Below, in pieces: positions 36,936 to 46,987 of a stretch of DNA of 64,000 nt. The notes under the pieces were generated by a model. The model did no database searches. It was not told the DNA's origin and worked only from the letters and a program-made list of their open reading frames with translations. How positions within the stretch are numbered: the stretch's first letter is position 1; each line of letters opens with the position of its first letter. Location of the stretch: NCBI GenBank assembly GCA_951799445.1, contig OX637287.1, positions 45,227,724-45,291,723 on the forward strand, given 5' to 3'. A program made the translations under genes and the position numbers. This DNA is from Pseudisothecium myosuroides. Taxonomy: Eukaryota; Streptophyta; Bryopsida; Hypnales; Lembophyllaceae.

Positions 36936-37992
36936 CCCCTCAACGCCCGAATTTGGCTGTCGCTGATAAGTCCGTTCCAGGGCGACTTGTACTGCAGGCT
37001 GATTTTTGGAACTTGTGGAGCTGCATTTGACATGCCACCGTTGATTTCAGTGGCCAACTTCTTTACACATCGGTAGAATTTTTTTTTGCGTGATTTCACT
37101 ATGCCGATGTGAAGATTATAGCAAACGAATAGCTTGTGCTTGGCAAATTTTGTAACATTTTCTTTAGCTCTCGACACTTTCGGCGGACGTGGTGACCGGA
37201 GCAATCACTGGATCGACTCAAAAATTGGCAGGGTGCTACCTTGGATGCTTTGCATGGCGTGTGTGAAATTTCAGAACATATGGACTGAGTACGAGGACGT
37301 GGGATGCGCCAAACATGACGGTGTCTTACGGTGCAGGCGAAATAGTGACCGGATGTTGCAGTGAACATCGTACTCGTAAACCTACAGCTGGAAGTTCGTC
37401 AGAGAGTACCTGCTAATTCCCTTCACTGTCCCAGGACATGAAAAAACTGACGGTTGAGTCTGCAATTGTCACATGCATTCAATCACCGATATGCAGAGCA
37501 CCCAGGACTTCCCTGCAAACCCGACCGCCCAGGACTTCCCTACAACCCCGTCAGCGTCAACTGTGTGGAGATTGACAACACTGTATGAAGCCGCAAGTTC
37601 TACATTTCACAAAAGATCGCTTACACAGGTCCAGAAGGACCGAAATTGCTTGAGCATGCTCTGGCTCTCACATATCTAGTCTTCCCATGCACACGCCGGT
37701 AGGCGGCACTCAAAAGCTGCGATGAACTGTAGCGCTGTTCGATACATACTGGAACTACAGTAACTACAAAACTTGGACACATATTGCAACTACGCTAACT
37801 ACAAAACTTTGACGACAAAAAATGCCTCCACGTCCCCTGTCAATTCACCGTTGCCCTAGTGTTGGACAACGAGCTGAGTGCACAGCACTATTGAGGACCC
37901 GCCGGCGTCTCCTTGATGTTGCACGGCTAGCGCTCCCCGGAGAGCGTCCTCCGCCACTATTCAAGAGCCACGCTACACAGAAAATTCGAGTG

Positions 37993-39819
37993 TTAGATTT
38001 GTGCCAATTGTATTGCCCACTTCCTTGACTTGTGAACGATTTTGAAACAGGGCTCATTACACATGAACAAGTCTCCACACTCTCGGCATATCCTACGTTG
38101 CTTGGCCTTGCACACAACGCATTTTCGAGGCCAACGTCCTTGGTATCGAACACTGCAGTGAACTTGGTTTGCATTTCGGCTATAAGTTGAGCACGTCTGC
38201 GGCAGCGGCCATCGTTGCTGAATCAACGAGAGGGCCACTGAGTAGTGGAAGGCCTTCCGACCAAGTACCTTCCCCTGCCGTGCGGTAATGTGCTTCCTGT
38301 ACAACACCCAGGAATTCTGCAAAGAGGAATCTAACACAAAAAACCACAGCTTGTGCCACCACTTCCGTGTCCAAAATTGCACAGTGTAATCTCTCCTCAT
38401 TTGGTCTATCAAATCCACTCCTCTCATGTATTTTTGGTACTCTTCCTGCTGTGGTGTTGTTGGAACTGGTTCACGGATTCCCTTCAACCAGCGATGCGCA
38501 AACACTCCTTCCCGAATTGGATCCTATGAGGTACTGAGGAAGGTCACTGGTTTGGCATCATACCAAGTCGTTGCTGCCATGCGCTGACTGGCATGCATTT
38601 GCCAAAACAGTGACCCCCTCTCATGCTCCCCTCGTCTAAACCCTAACAGAATGGAAGGGACACCAATCCTCCCACCATTGACTGTGCCAGTGGCCCATAT
38701 TCCCCTCTCTAGAAGCTGATCAAATAGCTCAGGTGAAGTGAAATAGTTATCTACAACAACAGAATGCCCTTTGTGTGACATGCCACGCACAAGCTGGTTC
38801 ACTACCCTAGCACTCAGACCATGCTCAGTAGTCCCACGACTACCCAAATAAACTTGAAGATTGTAGATGTAACAACTAGGGTTTGAGACCAAGCACCACA
38901 CCTTCAGACCATAGCGAGTGGGCTTTGCTTTGATGTACTGCCGAATTGGACTAAAGTGTCCTATGTACGCAATCATAATTTCGTCCACAGTTATATACTT
39001 CTCAGGGTTCCACAACTCCCGAGAACGAGCCACGAACGTCTCTATGACCCATCTAACTTTTCCTATCTTGTCATACCCCTGTGCTAACTTATCGATTTCC
39101 AGCGTTGTGTTATCAACGCAGTGCAAGCACCGCAATATACACTCAAACCTATCACGAGTCATAACAGAGGAAATTACACTACAATGCCAAAAACTTTCTT
39201 TCTTCCAATAATCTCTTATAGTTGGGGTTACTTTCAACCCCATTAGGATCACAATACCTAGCCAGGCCCTAAATTCAACCGTTGTGACATTGGTCCACTT
39301 GGGACCTCTGTTCTGATACTGGGACTGGTATTCAGTTACATCTTGGCGGGCATACCTGTTAGTTTCCTTCACCATTCGATCAACTACATCGTCATTCCAG
39401 AAGAGGTCAAAGAAGTAGCGCTCGTTCTGTTGTCTACGACAAAAACGCTGCGTTGGTCCTACCGTGGGACCAGAAAACGACTGACGGTCTCTCAGCAAGC
39501 ACGATGCATGCTGACCCCAAAAACGCTCATTATACCTCTCTCTGACGCTATCTATAGCTTCGGGATTGTCACCTTCATTGACTACGAATTCTTGGTAACG
39601 ATCAGTGTCCAAGCCATCAGCAGCTGATAATCTGGTAGAACGATCATCTAGTAGCTCCCAATCAGAATTTTGGTCGTCAGAGAGGTTACCTGTAAAATCT
39701 CGAAAGGAGGCCATCCAATCCGGATCTTCGGAGTCTTTGGTCCACCCATCGAGGTGGCTCAGTGGAGGCGTCTCGAAGGCAGCGTTCTGCCGGGGGGTGC
39801 TTCGCTCTGGTGAGGCCAC
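37993..39819 (-). pseudogene. piggyBac (DDE_Tnp_1_7) transposase with one in-frame amber codon
   Basis: A 431-residue frame (39819-38527) ends at TAG (38524-38526) inside the conserved VTFLST region. The same frame continues without shift for another 176 codons to 37993. Counting the amber as codon 432, the catalytic acids fall at D279 (TVDE), D357 (VVVDNYF) and D469 (GVDLIDQ). The first spacing of 78 equals that of Trichoplusia piggyBac (D268/D346). KWWHKLW and a C-terminal Cys-rich zinc-binding domain (CVVC...CREC...CNEPCF) follow, as in active piggyBac transposases. The enzyme cuts and pastes at TTAA. Apart from the amber codon the frame looks intact, so inactivation is recent, or readthrough occurs (less likely). 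Confidence 0.93.
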
Positions 39820-39888
39820 GGCTACTGGAGATGTCGAGCAGTTCGTCTGCCTGTTGAGGTGTGTCGAGGGCGGGGGGTATTCCAGGGA

Positions 39889-41187
39889 CTATAACTGTCC
39901 AGATATGGAATCCTCATAAGCTTGAGGCTCCCTCGGTAGCCCCAGAACAGAGCCATCGTGAGGATGACTGATTTGCATTCCTATGGGTGTCGAGGGCCCC
40001 GGTCTTGTATATGGCAGGGATCGTTCTTCACGCCAGTTCATGGACTGGCAATCCGCTACTGCCACCGTCCTCCACCCGATCCCTCCTGCGAACTCCACCC
40101 CGTACCACTGCACCCCGTCATCCCACCATGTTTGCTGGACATCTCCCATAAAGGTCTGGAGTCCACCCCACTGGCTTGGATTGAATCCGAGTACAGCCAG
40201 CAGAACCCACACATGGTCAGGGAGAATCGCCCCATTCGGACCATTTGCTCTTCTCGGCACGCATGCAATGCGCACGCAGCCGTTGCCATTACCTCCTACG
40301 TCCTCATTACGAATGGTGGATGGAGAGTTAGGGGGCGGCACCTCTACTTCCGCTAAATCCACGATGTGATTCAGCCAGTCATGCACCCTCCCGGCATTGC
40401 TGAGGTTGCAAGCAATGCCATGGCCGCGCCCTGGCCGGGTATCTGGAGCCTGAGAAGGAGATTGTTGCCCCCCTAGCGATGATGCAGTACCGATACTCTG
40501 CTTGGTTTGCCGCGCAATGGACTCCGTGTGATCAGCGACAGTCTGTATCGATTGCGGTTCTGGCCCAATTCGCGGACGCCGTAGACGTCGGAGACCATTT
40601 GCGACAGTTGGTCGACCAACAACCTCGGCCAATGGGGTTGACACTGTGGGCGATGGAGCAGGGTGGATGACACCCCTACTACGCAGCCGTGGTGGTGTGT
40701 GCTGCGTCGGAATAATAGCAGGGGGGACCCAATTCGGTGGGGCAACACGATCAATGTTTGCCCGCCCGCGCCCTCTCCCCCGGCCTCTTCCCCGCTGGCC
40801 CCGTTCCCCCACTTCCAACTGCGCGTCAGGGAGCTCTGAAGCGCTCCCCACTAAGCCTCCTCCATCGCCCCGAGTCAATGTTGCTTGCCCCCTACCGCGC
40901 CCTCTGCCCCTCCCCGGGGCACGATCATGCAGAGTGCGGTGAGGGGAAGACCAAAGCCGGCCCAGGGTCGGGGACTGTGACTGCGTCGGGGACCGCCCGC
41001 TGGCAATTGTAGGGGTGCGCCCTTCGCGTGTGTTGTTCGCGGCCTGATCTTCCCCACCCTCCACGGATTGTTGACTCGCGTCTCTGGCGGCTTGCAGGTC
41101 GCGCAGAATTCGCCCCCGCATTGCTGTCGGACATTGCCTCAACCGAGCACTTGCCTGAACCCTCGTAGCGCCCTTCAATTGACTCAT
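39889..41187 (-). CDS. piggyBac-borne accessory ORF, Arg-Gly-rich (432 aa)
   Basis: It is uninterrupted and lies 69 bp upstream of the transposase start, on the same strand. Residues about 90-145 hold two RGRGRGRG-type blocks, a composition common in RNA- or DNA-binding disordered regions. The last about 150 residues look globular (many Trp: HVWVLLAVLGFNPSQWGG, TWWDDGVQWYGVEF). I recognise no family. It overlaps the 41719-40925 frame by 263 bp. The two may be one gene split by a frameshift or joined by splicing. Canonical piggyBac elements encode only a transposase, so this is extra cargo or a helper. Confidence 0.65.
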   Translation of the reverse strand: MSQLKGATRVQASARLRQCPTAMRGRILRDLQAARDASQQSVEGGEDQAANNTREGRTPTIASGRSPTQSQSPTLGRLWSSPHRTLHDRAPGRGRGRGRGQATLTRGDGGGLVGSASELPDAQLEVGERGQRGRGRGRGRGRANIDRVAPPNWVPPAIIPTQHTPPRLRSRGVIHPAPSPTVSTPLAEVVGRPTVANGLRRLRRPRIGPEPQSIQTVADHTESIARQTKQSIGTASSLGGQQSPSQAPDTRPGRGHGIACNLSNAGRVHDWLNHIVDLAEVEVPPPNSPSTIRNEDVGGNGNGCVRIACVPRRANGPNGAILPDHVWVLLAVLGFNPSQWGGLQTFMGDVQQTWWDDGVQWYGVEFAGGIGWRTVAVADCQSMNWREERSLPYTRPGPSTPIGMQISHPHDGSVLGLPREPQAYEDSISGQL

Positions 41188-41719
41188 CCTCTGATGTCGC
41201 CCACTGCTTCTCTCTCAAAAAGGTGTCAACTGCCACGGGAATGCCGCCTTCCTGGCCCTCCTCCACCCGATCAATCCATCCCACCAAACGTGCAATTTGC
41301 CTTCGGCAAATATACCTCCAGTTCCGCGTCCCTGGGTTCAGAGGCCACAAATGATTTCCCTGCGGTGGAGGCAACGACAGGAGGAAGGACTCGTCTAAGC
41401 AATTGACAACACTTTGTGCAACTTTGTCCCCAACCCCTTTCTGCATAGCCCACGAGAAGAGAGTGTCTTGAATTGCCCGCACTTCGTCGATTATTGCCCG
41501 CCTTTTATGCAGAGCCGTCGTCATTGCCTCTCCTTCGATGTTGCGTACTTGGGAGCGCTGCCTTCCCCTAACAAAACAATAGCAGATGGGAATGGAGCGC
41601 GTACAATGTATCCCAGGAATGTACGCTTGAAACTGAATGCATGTGCTTCCAACAAGCAGCGCTGCCCAATGATGGCGAAAACACACGGAAGAAGCTGCAA
41701 CCCTCATTGTGGCATCCAC
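40925..41719 (-). CDS. piggyBac-borne accessory ORF, upstream frame (264 aa)
   Basis: The protein-like part probably starts at an internal Met near 41525 (MTTALHKRRAIIDEVRAIQD) and runs through a helical, charged region (QIARLVGWIDRVEEGQEGG, FLREKQW) and a Ser/Asp/Glu-rich tail. The last about 90 codons overlap the Arg-Gly-rich frame and look less protein-like, so the true product may switch frame between 41190 and 41050. Function unknown; no family recognised. Confidence 0.5.
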   Translation of the reverse strand: MDATMRVAASSVCFRHHWAALLVGSTCIQFQAYIPGIHCTRSIPICYCFVRGRQRSQVRNIEGEAMTTALHKRRAIIDEVRAIQDTLFSWAMQKGVGDKVAQSVVNCLDESFLLSLPPPQGNHLWPLNPGTRNWRYICRRQIARLVGWIDRVEEGQEGGIPVAVDTFLREKQWATSEDESIEGRYEGSGKCSVEAMSDSNAGANSARPASRQRRESTIRGGWGRSGREQHTRRAHPYNCQRAVPDAVTVPDPGPALVFPSPHSA

Positions 41720-42169
41720 GTCCCTAAACCCAAATCTAAACCATCACCTCCAAGTGCTGTGAAATCGACAGAAGCGCAACCCTCTCTTCCCCTCCACTTG
41801 CCCACGAGACGGCGACGACACCAAAAAATGATGGAGCTGTGCGTCCTGTGCTTTCCGCGCCTGGTGAGGGCGACAAGCTGCCTCGGATTCTCCTCCGAGA
41901 TGGACCCAACGGCTGGTCACCGGCTACTTCCGATAAGAATTCGGAAAACCCTATCAACCGCCATGTCCCGAGATAGTAGCTGCGACAATCAAGCGGTCTC
42001 CAGGAAATCCTACACTACCAGACCGTGCCAACAATTCACGTCTCCGATTAGGAAGGAACAATAGCACTGTTCCGTTTTGAATTTTTTTGAATCCACCCTC
42101 ATCTGACATTGCAGAAGTTTGGCAAAAAAGTATCAGGAGCGATTTTTTTGCCCCAGGGGTGTTGAGGGG

Positions 42170-42173
42170 TTAA
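42170..42173. repeat. Right TTAA target duplication of piggyBac element
   Basis: TTAA follows the right terminal repeat GGGTGTTGAGGGG directly. Confidence 0.9.
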
Positions 42174-42481
42174 ATTGTCTTCAACCCACTCCTACGCTCA
42201 TACATTTTGACAATCAAAGTGCCATACAATTAACAAAGAATCTTCATTTTCATGACAAAAACAAACATATTTCTATTCAAATTTATTTTGTTTGAAAACA
42301 AGTTGTTGCTTGTGAAATAGCGATGAAGTGGATTCTCACCTATGACATGGCAATCAGTTTATTAACAAAGAGCCTTTACAAAGAGAAATATTATCATTGC
42401 CTCAAATTCATGGGTTTAGAGTTTGACATGATTTAAAACAAGGGGACGACATATTAATAGATTCATCAATATAGATTTTAA
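42174..42481 (+). pseudogene. copia RNase H, remainder after piggyBac
   Basis: The frame interrupted at 36935 picks up here with FDNQSAIQLTKN and FHDKNKHI, the RNase H DNQSAI...SKHI motif. The region runs to the TTAA where a family A element inserted (42478-42481). Confidence 0.85.
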
Positions 42482-43413
42482 CCCCAAAGTCGCAAAGTTC
42501 ATGTAAAGGATTCTTGGAATTTTGGATAGGCTTGTGTAATTTCAATTTTTGACATGACTTTTTGAAACTTTTTATAAAGATAGAAAATCAGATTCGCTTT
42601 ATGGAAATATAATTTTTATGTCAATTAGTACTTGCGAGCAACCGCTATGCCACCCTAAGTCCAAAAAACAGCTTGAAGAATAGTCCAAAAAGTTACGAAT
42701 TTTTAATTTTTTTTAATTTTTAATTTTTTTTTCAAAGATCATATTTTTATCTACATCTAAAGCTTTGATTCATTCTATTTGGACTAGTAATGAAAAATTT
42801 ACAAACAATCTTGTTTTTTGGGCAATGTAAACATCTTCTTGAATAAAAAAATTATTTATAGAATTCATTTTTGAATGCAATTTTAAAATTTTTCAAAAAC
42901 ATTTGTTAAATAGGGTTAAATTGATTGTTAGAACAATCTCACCATTGGAATTATTGTATTTCAATTCCATTTTAGAGTTATTAACAATTTAGTTTTTCCT
43001 TCAGTCTTGAACCTATTTCTACATAGCAATTTCTTTTATGTGTGAAAATAGACTGTTTTTTTGTTGACTTTTTTTTCCTAGATTCTTCAATATAAAAAAT
43101 TAAAAAATCAAAATCAATGCAAAAATTTTAAATTACGAAGATTTACAGCCAAAAAATCTAGTCAAACTAGGTGATAAAAAGAATTCATTTTTTCACTATA
43201 AATGCAAATATCTTTCAATGGCTACACAATTAAAGTTTATGAAATTTCTGAAATTTCTTCCATGCATTTTTATACTAGTCTAGTACAAAAAGCTATAGTT
43301 GGATATGGAAAAAAATTAAACTCAATTAAATTTTAAAAAAAAATTGTTCCTTGTAGTAGAAATGGTAATTTATAATGGTCTTTGATGGAAAAAAGGCCTT
43401 GGAACTTTAGAGG
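42482..43413 (-). mobile_element. TTAA-target family A copy in copia 3' end (932 bp)
   Basis: The left end CCCCAAAGTCGC follows TTAA (42478-42481); the right end GGAACTTTAGAGG is followed by TTCA, a decayed TTAA. It is in reverse orientation, more diverged than the 7.9-kb and 26.8-kb copies, and lies just before the copia polypurine tract. Confidence 0.7.
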
Positions 43414-43430
43414 TTCACTTAAATTGGGGA

Positions 43431-43578
43431 TGTTAAAACACCCTTTAATTTAGTTATACCAAAGGATTCCACCAAATGGTGTGTATACTCTCTTCTTCCT
43501 TATAAAGAGACTAATATAATTCTATACAAACATATATAATATAATAGATATATTCTTCTTGCATATTATTTTCTATCA
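43431..43578 (+). repeat. 3' LTR of the large copia element
   Basis: It starts TGTTAAAACACCC directly after a polypurine-like TTGGGGA, ends TATCA, and matches 30231-30401. The whole copia element therefore spans about 30231-43578. Removing the three large insertions leaves about 4.4 kb, usual for Ty1/copia. Confidence 0.7.
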
Positions 43579-43602
43579 TTCAATAAGATGGACTTCAAGT
43601 AG

Positions 43603-43735
43603 CAAGGTTTTTTTTCTGGCAACTTGTCACCAAATTGTCAGTTCCATCAACCACTGCACCCTCTTCCTACCAAATATACACCTGGGAGGGCAGAGGGCTT
43701 CACTGTTGATCTATAGTGCCAAAAAAAACATATTG
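43603..43735. mobile_element. 133-bp MITE, family C copy 2
   Basis: It is flanked by an 8-bp duplication TCAAGTAG (43595-43602 and 43736-43743). The left end CAAGGTTTTTTTTC and the inverted right end CAATATGTTTTTTTTGGC resemble 20665-20812. Confidence 0.65.
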
Positions 43736-43743
43736 TCAAGTAG

Positions 43744-44258
43744 GTCTACACTTTACATGCATAATTGTAAAGCTGACCTAGTTGTGACACAAATATAAAG
43801 TCACCCAAATTTTGAAATCCAAAAAAGTATGACTCAAGATTAATTGTAATTACGTCAGTTGACAAATCTAAAAATGTCCATAATAGGTGCAGTTACCACG
43901 GTAAGCTGAACCCAGAAAGATGTTCTCATTATGTAGCTATCTCAGCGTTACCATAGTGCTCACTCTACAAAAAAATACGACCTTCAAGGGCATTTCCATT
44001 GCAACCTATTCGTTGCTCATTACCTCAGGTCTACACAGAAGAAATTTTGAGGAGCTGTCAATCTACTACAGAAGTTGATAATTATGATATTAAAAGAGTC
44101 TGATACTAAATCTCAGCGTCTGTACATGAGGTCAAAATTTAGTTAGTGTCCGGTTCCCAGGAATGATCAAGGACTTCCAACACTTCCAGCACTTCCAGCA
44201 ATGGAAATCAAAGCCTGAAAATAGGACTATTTGGTTTAAATTGATGGGGATTCATTCG
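43744..44258. other. Downstream flank of the LEA_2 gene
   Basis: Presumed 3' untranslated and intergenic DNA. A short tandem 'ccaacacttccagcacttccagc' area (44176-44200) is visible. No gene is seen. Confidence 0.4.
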
Positions 44259-46987
44259 CTAGTGGTGGAGAGTGTATTTGCACTGGAATTTGGCCAGACT
44301 TGCATTGGCTACAAACACTGATATGCTGCACCACGATTTGGATACAGCATGGCGCTTGTAAACGTTGAGGACGTTCACTCGTCCACTTAACCTTGTCGTT
44401 GCAGAAACAGGAATCAGACCTGCAGAAAGATGGATCCATCAGCGAAAAGCATAATTACTCACACTGAAAAACTCAAATCAATTACAAACAAGTAGCTATG
44501 CTACAAGAGGCTCTGTGCCGATATTCTTGTAGTGCAACTACAAAGCTACAAGAGGCAACGTAGCTTATTTCGTCATGTCGCTGCATTGCAAATGTGACTT
44601 ACTTCAGGTTAGGATTGGGGCTTAGCTTAGTAAACATACGTGAGACCTACTCAAACTATATACATATATACTTATGTTAATGTAATGCCCTGAATCCTCC
44701 TCTACAGTCTAGAGTGAGTGAACAATGAACACAAATTGCTAGCAGCCAACTCGAGGAAAGTAAGAAAACCTATATTACCTGCTACTAATCCAAAATAAGT
44801 ACTCTAAAATCTGAGACCATGAATTTTAGGTCATTTCACTAGCAAGTAAACTTCTAAGCACGTCAATCTTCATAACATTTGCATACAGAATCCAAATAAA
44901 ACATTCTTAAGCGTATTGGGAACCTCTTCCATTTGTTAACAAAAACTTGTAGAATTTGAGAATTCTAATTATATAAGTAACTATGCTCTGCGCTGATTTG
45001 GGTTTCCCAACCTAAATTCTGAAAAAGGTGCATACAATTTCCATCTCTGATGTATCCTGAACATCAATTACCCAGCTCGACATTTGGTTATTAGAAACAA
45101 GACTCAGGTTCTGTCACCAAGTAGGTAATTGTAGTTGATCTATACATGAAACGAGAAGAGGTTCAATTAATTACCTGCAGTGAAGTCTTGAGAGAAGTTA
45201 GAGCCCATGAGAAACTTGTCTGCTTGCACACTGAGCGTCACAATCTGCGTGACGGTGTTCCCAGATCCCAATCTGCCTGCAGGAATGACGGCATGGCCAA
45301 CTTCAATGGCGTCATAGTAGAGCATGGAAGTGCCGTTGCCGTACTTGAAGTCTGCCTTGTTGGGGTTGTGTACCGTGATGTTCAAGTCCAGCATTAACCG
45401 AATGCGAGGCACCAGAGTTCCATAGGTAATGTTGAGGTCCGCCAGTTTCACACCATTCACCCAGACGTCTGGGTCCTTGGCTTTGAACACAGCGAACACA
45501 AGGATGAGGATGAGGATGCCCATCACGACGGTAATTCCTGCTAGCACGCAGCAACAGATGTGGAACTTGCGGCGTTTGTATAGTGGCTTGCATTCCTGCC
45601 ATGATCATTACAATCCTGAGTATATCACTTTGCCATTGCTCCCTTTGGTACTGTTAAGGATATTTTGATTTGAAGGCAACGAAATTGCATATGTTCTGGT
45701 CTGTAACATATGATGATCAATTAGAGTAGGTCGACATTCGGTTGATAGATGCAAACACAGAGACCTCGTATTGAATCCCCAGTGTGCAAAATGTTCACAA
45801 AGGGTAGATGGTCTCACAACAATTGTGGGACCATCTACCCTTTGCGAACGTTCTGCACACTGAGGACTCAATATGAGGTCCCTGTGATGATGATCCTTTT
45901 GATTTCAAGACATCTAACTGAGCTAAGGTAACTACACCAACTTTCGACCGCTTTCTAAAACCGTAATCTAGATTCTCGCCTAAAATGTTCTTCCTCTATT
46001 TATGGTTGGTTGCCCTAAACCCTATTTTCAGGAATTTAAAAATTTGTAGTTTATTCACACACTGTCCAAAAATGCAATCTAAGAGAATCTAGAATCTCCT
46101 TTTGACTACCAAGAAGACCCCACAAAAAAATTTCAATGTAATAATGGTAAGTTGGGAACCATGCTGAATTGCTCAACTGTAGGATTTTAGGTGTAGTCAC
46201 CTTAATTAAATTAGTTGGCCTGCCCAAGAACATTCCACAGACGAAGGCCCATTCAAACGTCCCCCATTATATCTGGTCTATAACCAATGATAATCATCTC
46301 CAGAACGAACAATTTCAGCAACCTAATGCGCGTGGTTAACTCACCTGGGAGTTTCACATAATATATACAAGTTGGGCCAAAAGTACTATTTGCGTGAAAA
46401 TTGAACAAATTAGACAAGAGGCAGTCAAAATTGAAGTTGTGGTTAGCTTTAGGGTAGGCTGTTAAATGTATTGGGGCACACCAACCTAAATTTGAACATT
46501 TGAGCATAATACACCCAGATCGCTTAAATATCACATCCTCTGCTCTCTCTATCACCAAACCCTAGAAAATGGATCGGACTTATCCTGGAATTCAAAACTC
46601 ATTCGTTGGTCTCATCATCATACGCAGACCTATCACAAGAATGTGCATACAAACGAAGTCGCGCACAAACATAATACTAGAGAGTTCAACAAGTATATGT
46701 GAAAAGACTGAGTTTATAGACTACCTTATTGCTCCTTGCAACCCGCCCCCAGCTATTTCTATTCTGTCACTTTTACATCGCAACAAGTCTACTGATTGTC
46801 ACAATGTTCCAAAATTCCACATTACGTCCATCTTGGGTGAAATTCAAGAGGCGTGAGTGTTTAATATAACTTTCGTGCTGAGAAAAACTCTTCTTGTACT
46901 AACCTTGATTTCCGCATCATCACCTGGGGCTGATTTCCCTTCCAGGATCTTCTCCTTCGCCATCTCCTGTTCCACCTTGTGTTCCAT
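44259..46987 (-). CDS. LEA_2 / NDR1-HIN1-like membrane-anchored protein, three exons
   Basis: Exons 46987-46904, 45595-45175 and 44419-44259 give 221 residues; donors GTTAGT and GTAATT, acceptors GGCAG and CTGCAG, and phases agree. The N-terminus is charged and cytosolic (MEHKVEQEMAKEKILEGK), with KRRKFH just before a cysteine-rich membrane segment at about 41-65 (CCC then VLAGITVVMGILILILVFAV). The LEA_2 beta-sandwich follows: LDLNITVHNPNKADFKYG near 100, TSMLYYDAIEVGHAVIPAG, and the C-terminal TRLSGRVNVLNVYKRHAV with paired Cys. Members are type II membrane proteins linked to stress or defence at plasma membrane and plasmodesmata. The exact role here is unknown. Intron 1 (1308 bp) holds a long hairpin; intron 2 is 755 bp. 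Confidence 0.93.
45756..45886 (-). repeat. 64-bp-arm hairpin in LEA_2 intron 1
   Basis: The arms 45756-45819 and 45823-45886 are collinear with a 3-nt loop. 56 of 64 positions are exact complements and all eight differences are transitions. In RNA of the gene's sense (minus) strand, five of the eight become G-U wobbles, leaving about 61 of 64 paired. The ends read CACAG...CTGTG. It could be a foldback element or a source of small RNA. No coding. Confidence 0.85.

Larger units (their letters stand above)
36936..42169 (-). mobile_element. Complete piggyBac transposon (5234 bp)
   Basis: The terminal inverted repeats are CCCCTCAACGCCC at the left and, reading inward from the right, CCCCTCAACACCC (12 of 13 identical), flanked by TTAA on both sides. 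It contains a piggyBac-type transposase (37993-39819) and accessory frames (39889-41719), all on the minus strand. The interior is clearly GC-rich against AT-rich surroundings. Left non-coding DNA (36936-37992) carries two short tandem repeats: CCCAGGACTTCCCT twice (37500-37555) and an 'aactacaaaactt' repeat near 37750-37810. On either side lies copia RNase H, and its frame continues if one TTAA is kept. Confidence 0.92.

Noticed and set aside
37845..38174. Reading frames overlapping the C-terminal part of the transposase
   Set aside because: They lie in other frames of, or antisense to, a clear transposase coding region and have no domain of their own.
38524..38530. Intron acceptor at the transposase stop (…CTCATAG)
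   Set aside because: Conserved transposase residues run straight up to the TAG, so no segment is left to be an intron.
39958..41406. Plus-strand reading frames inside the piggyBac element
   Set aside because: GC-rich DNA gives long antisense frames by chance. The minus-strand frames are longer and collinear with the transposase.
45312..45608. 98-residue frame overlapping LEA_2 exon 2
   Set aside because: It is a +1 shadow of the exon; splice phases fix the other frame.
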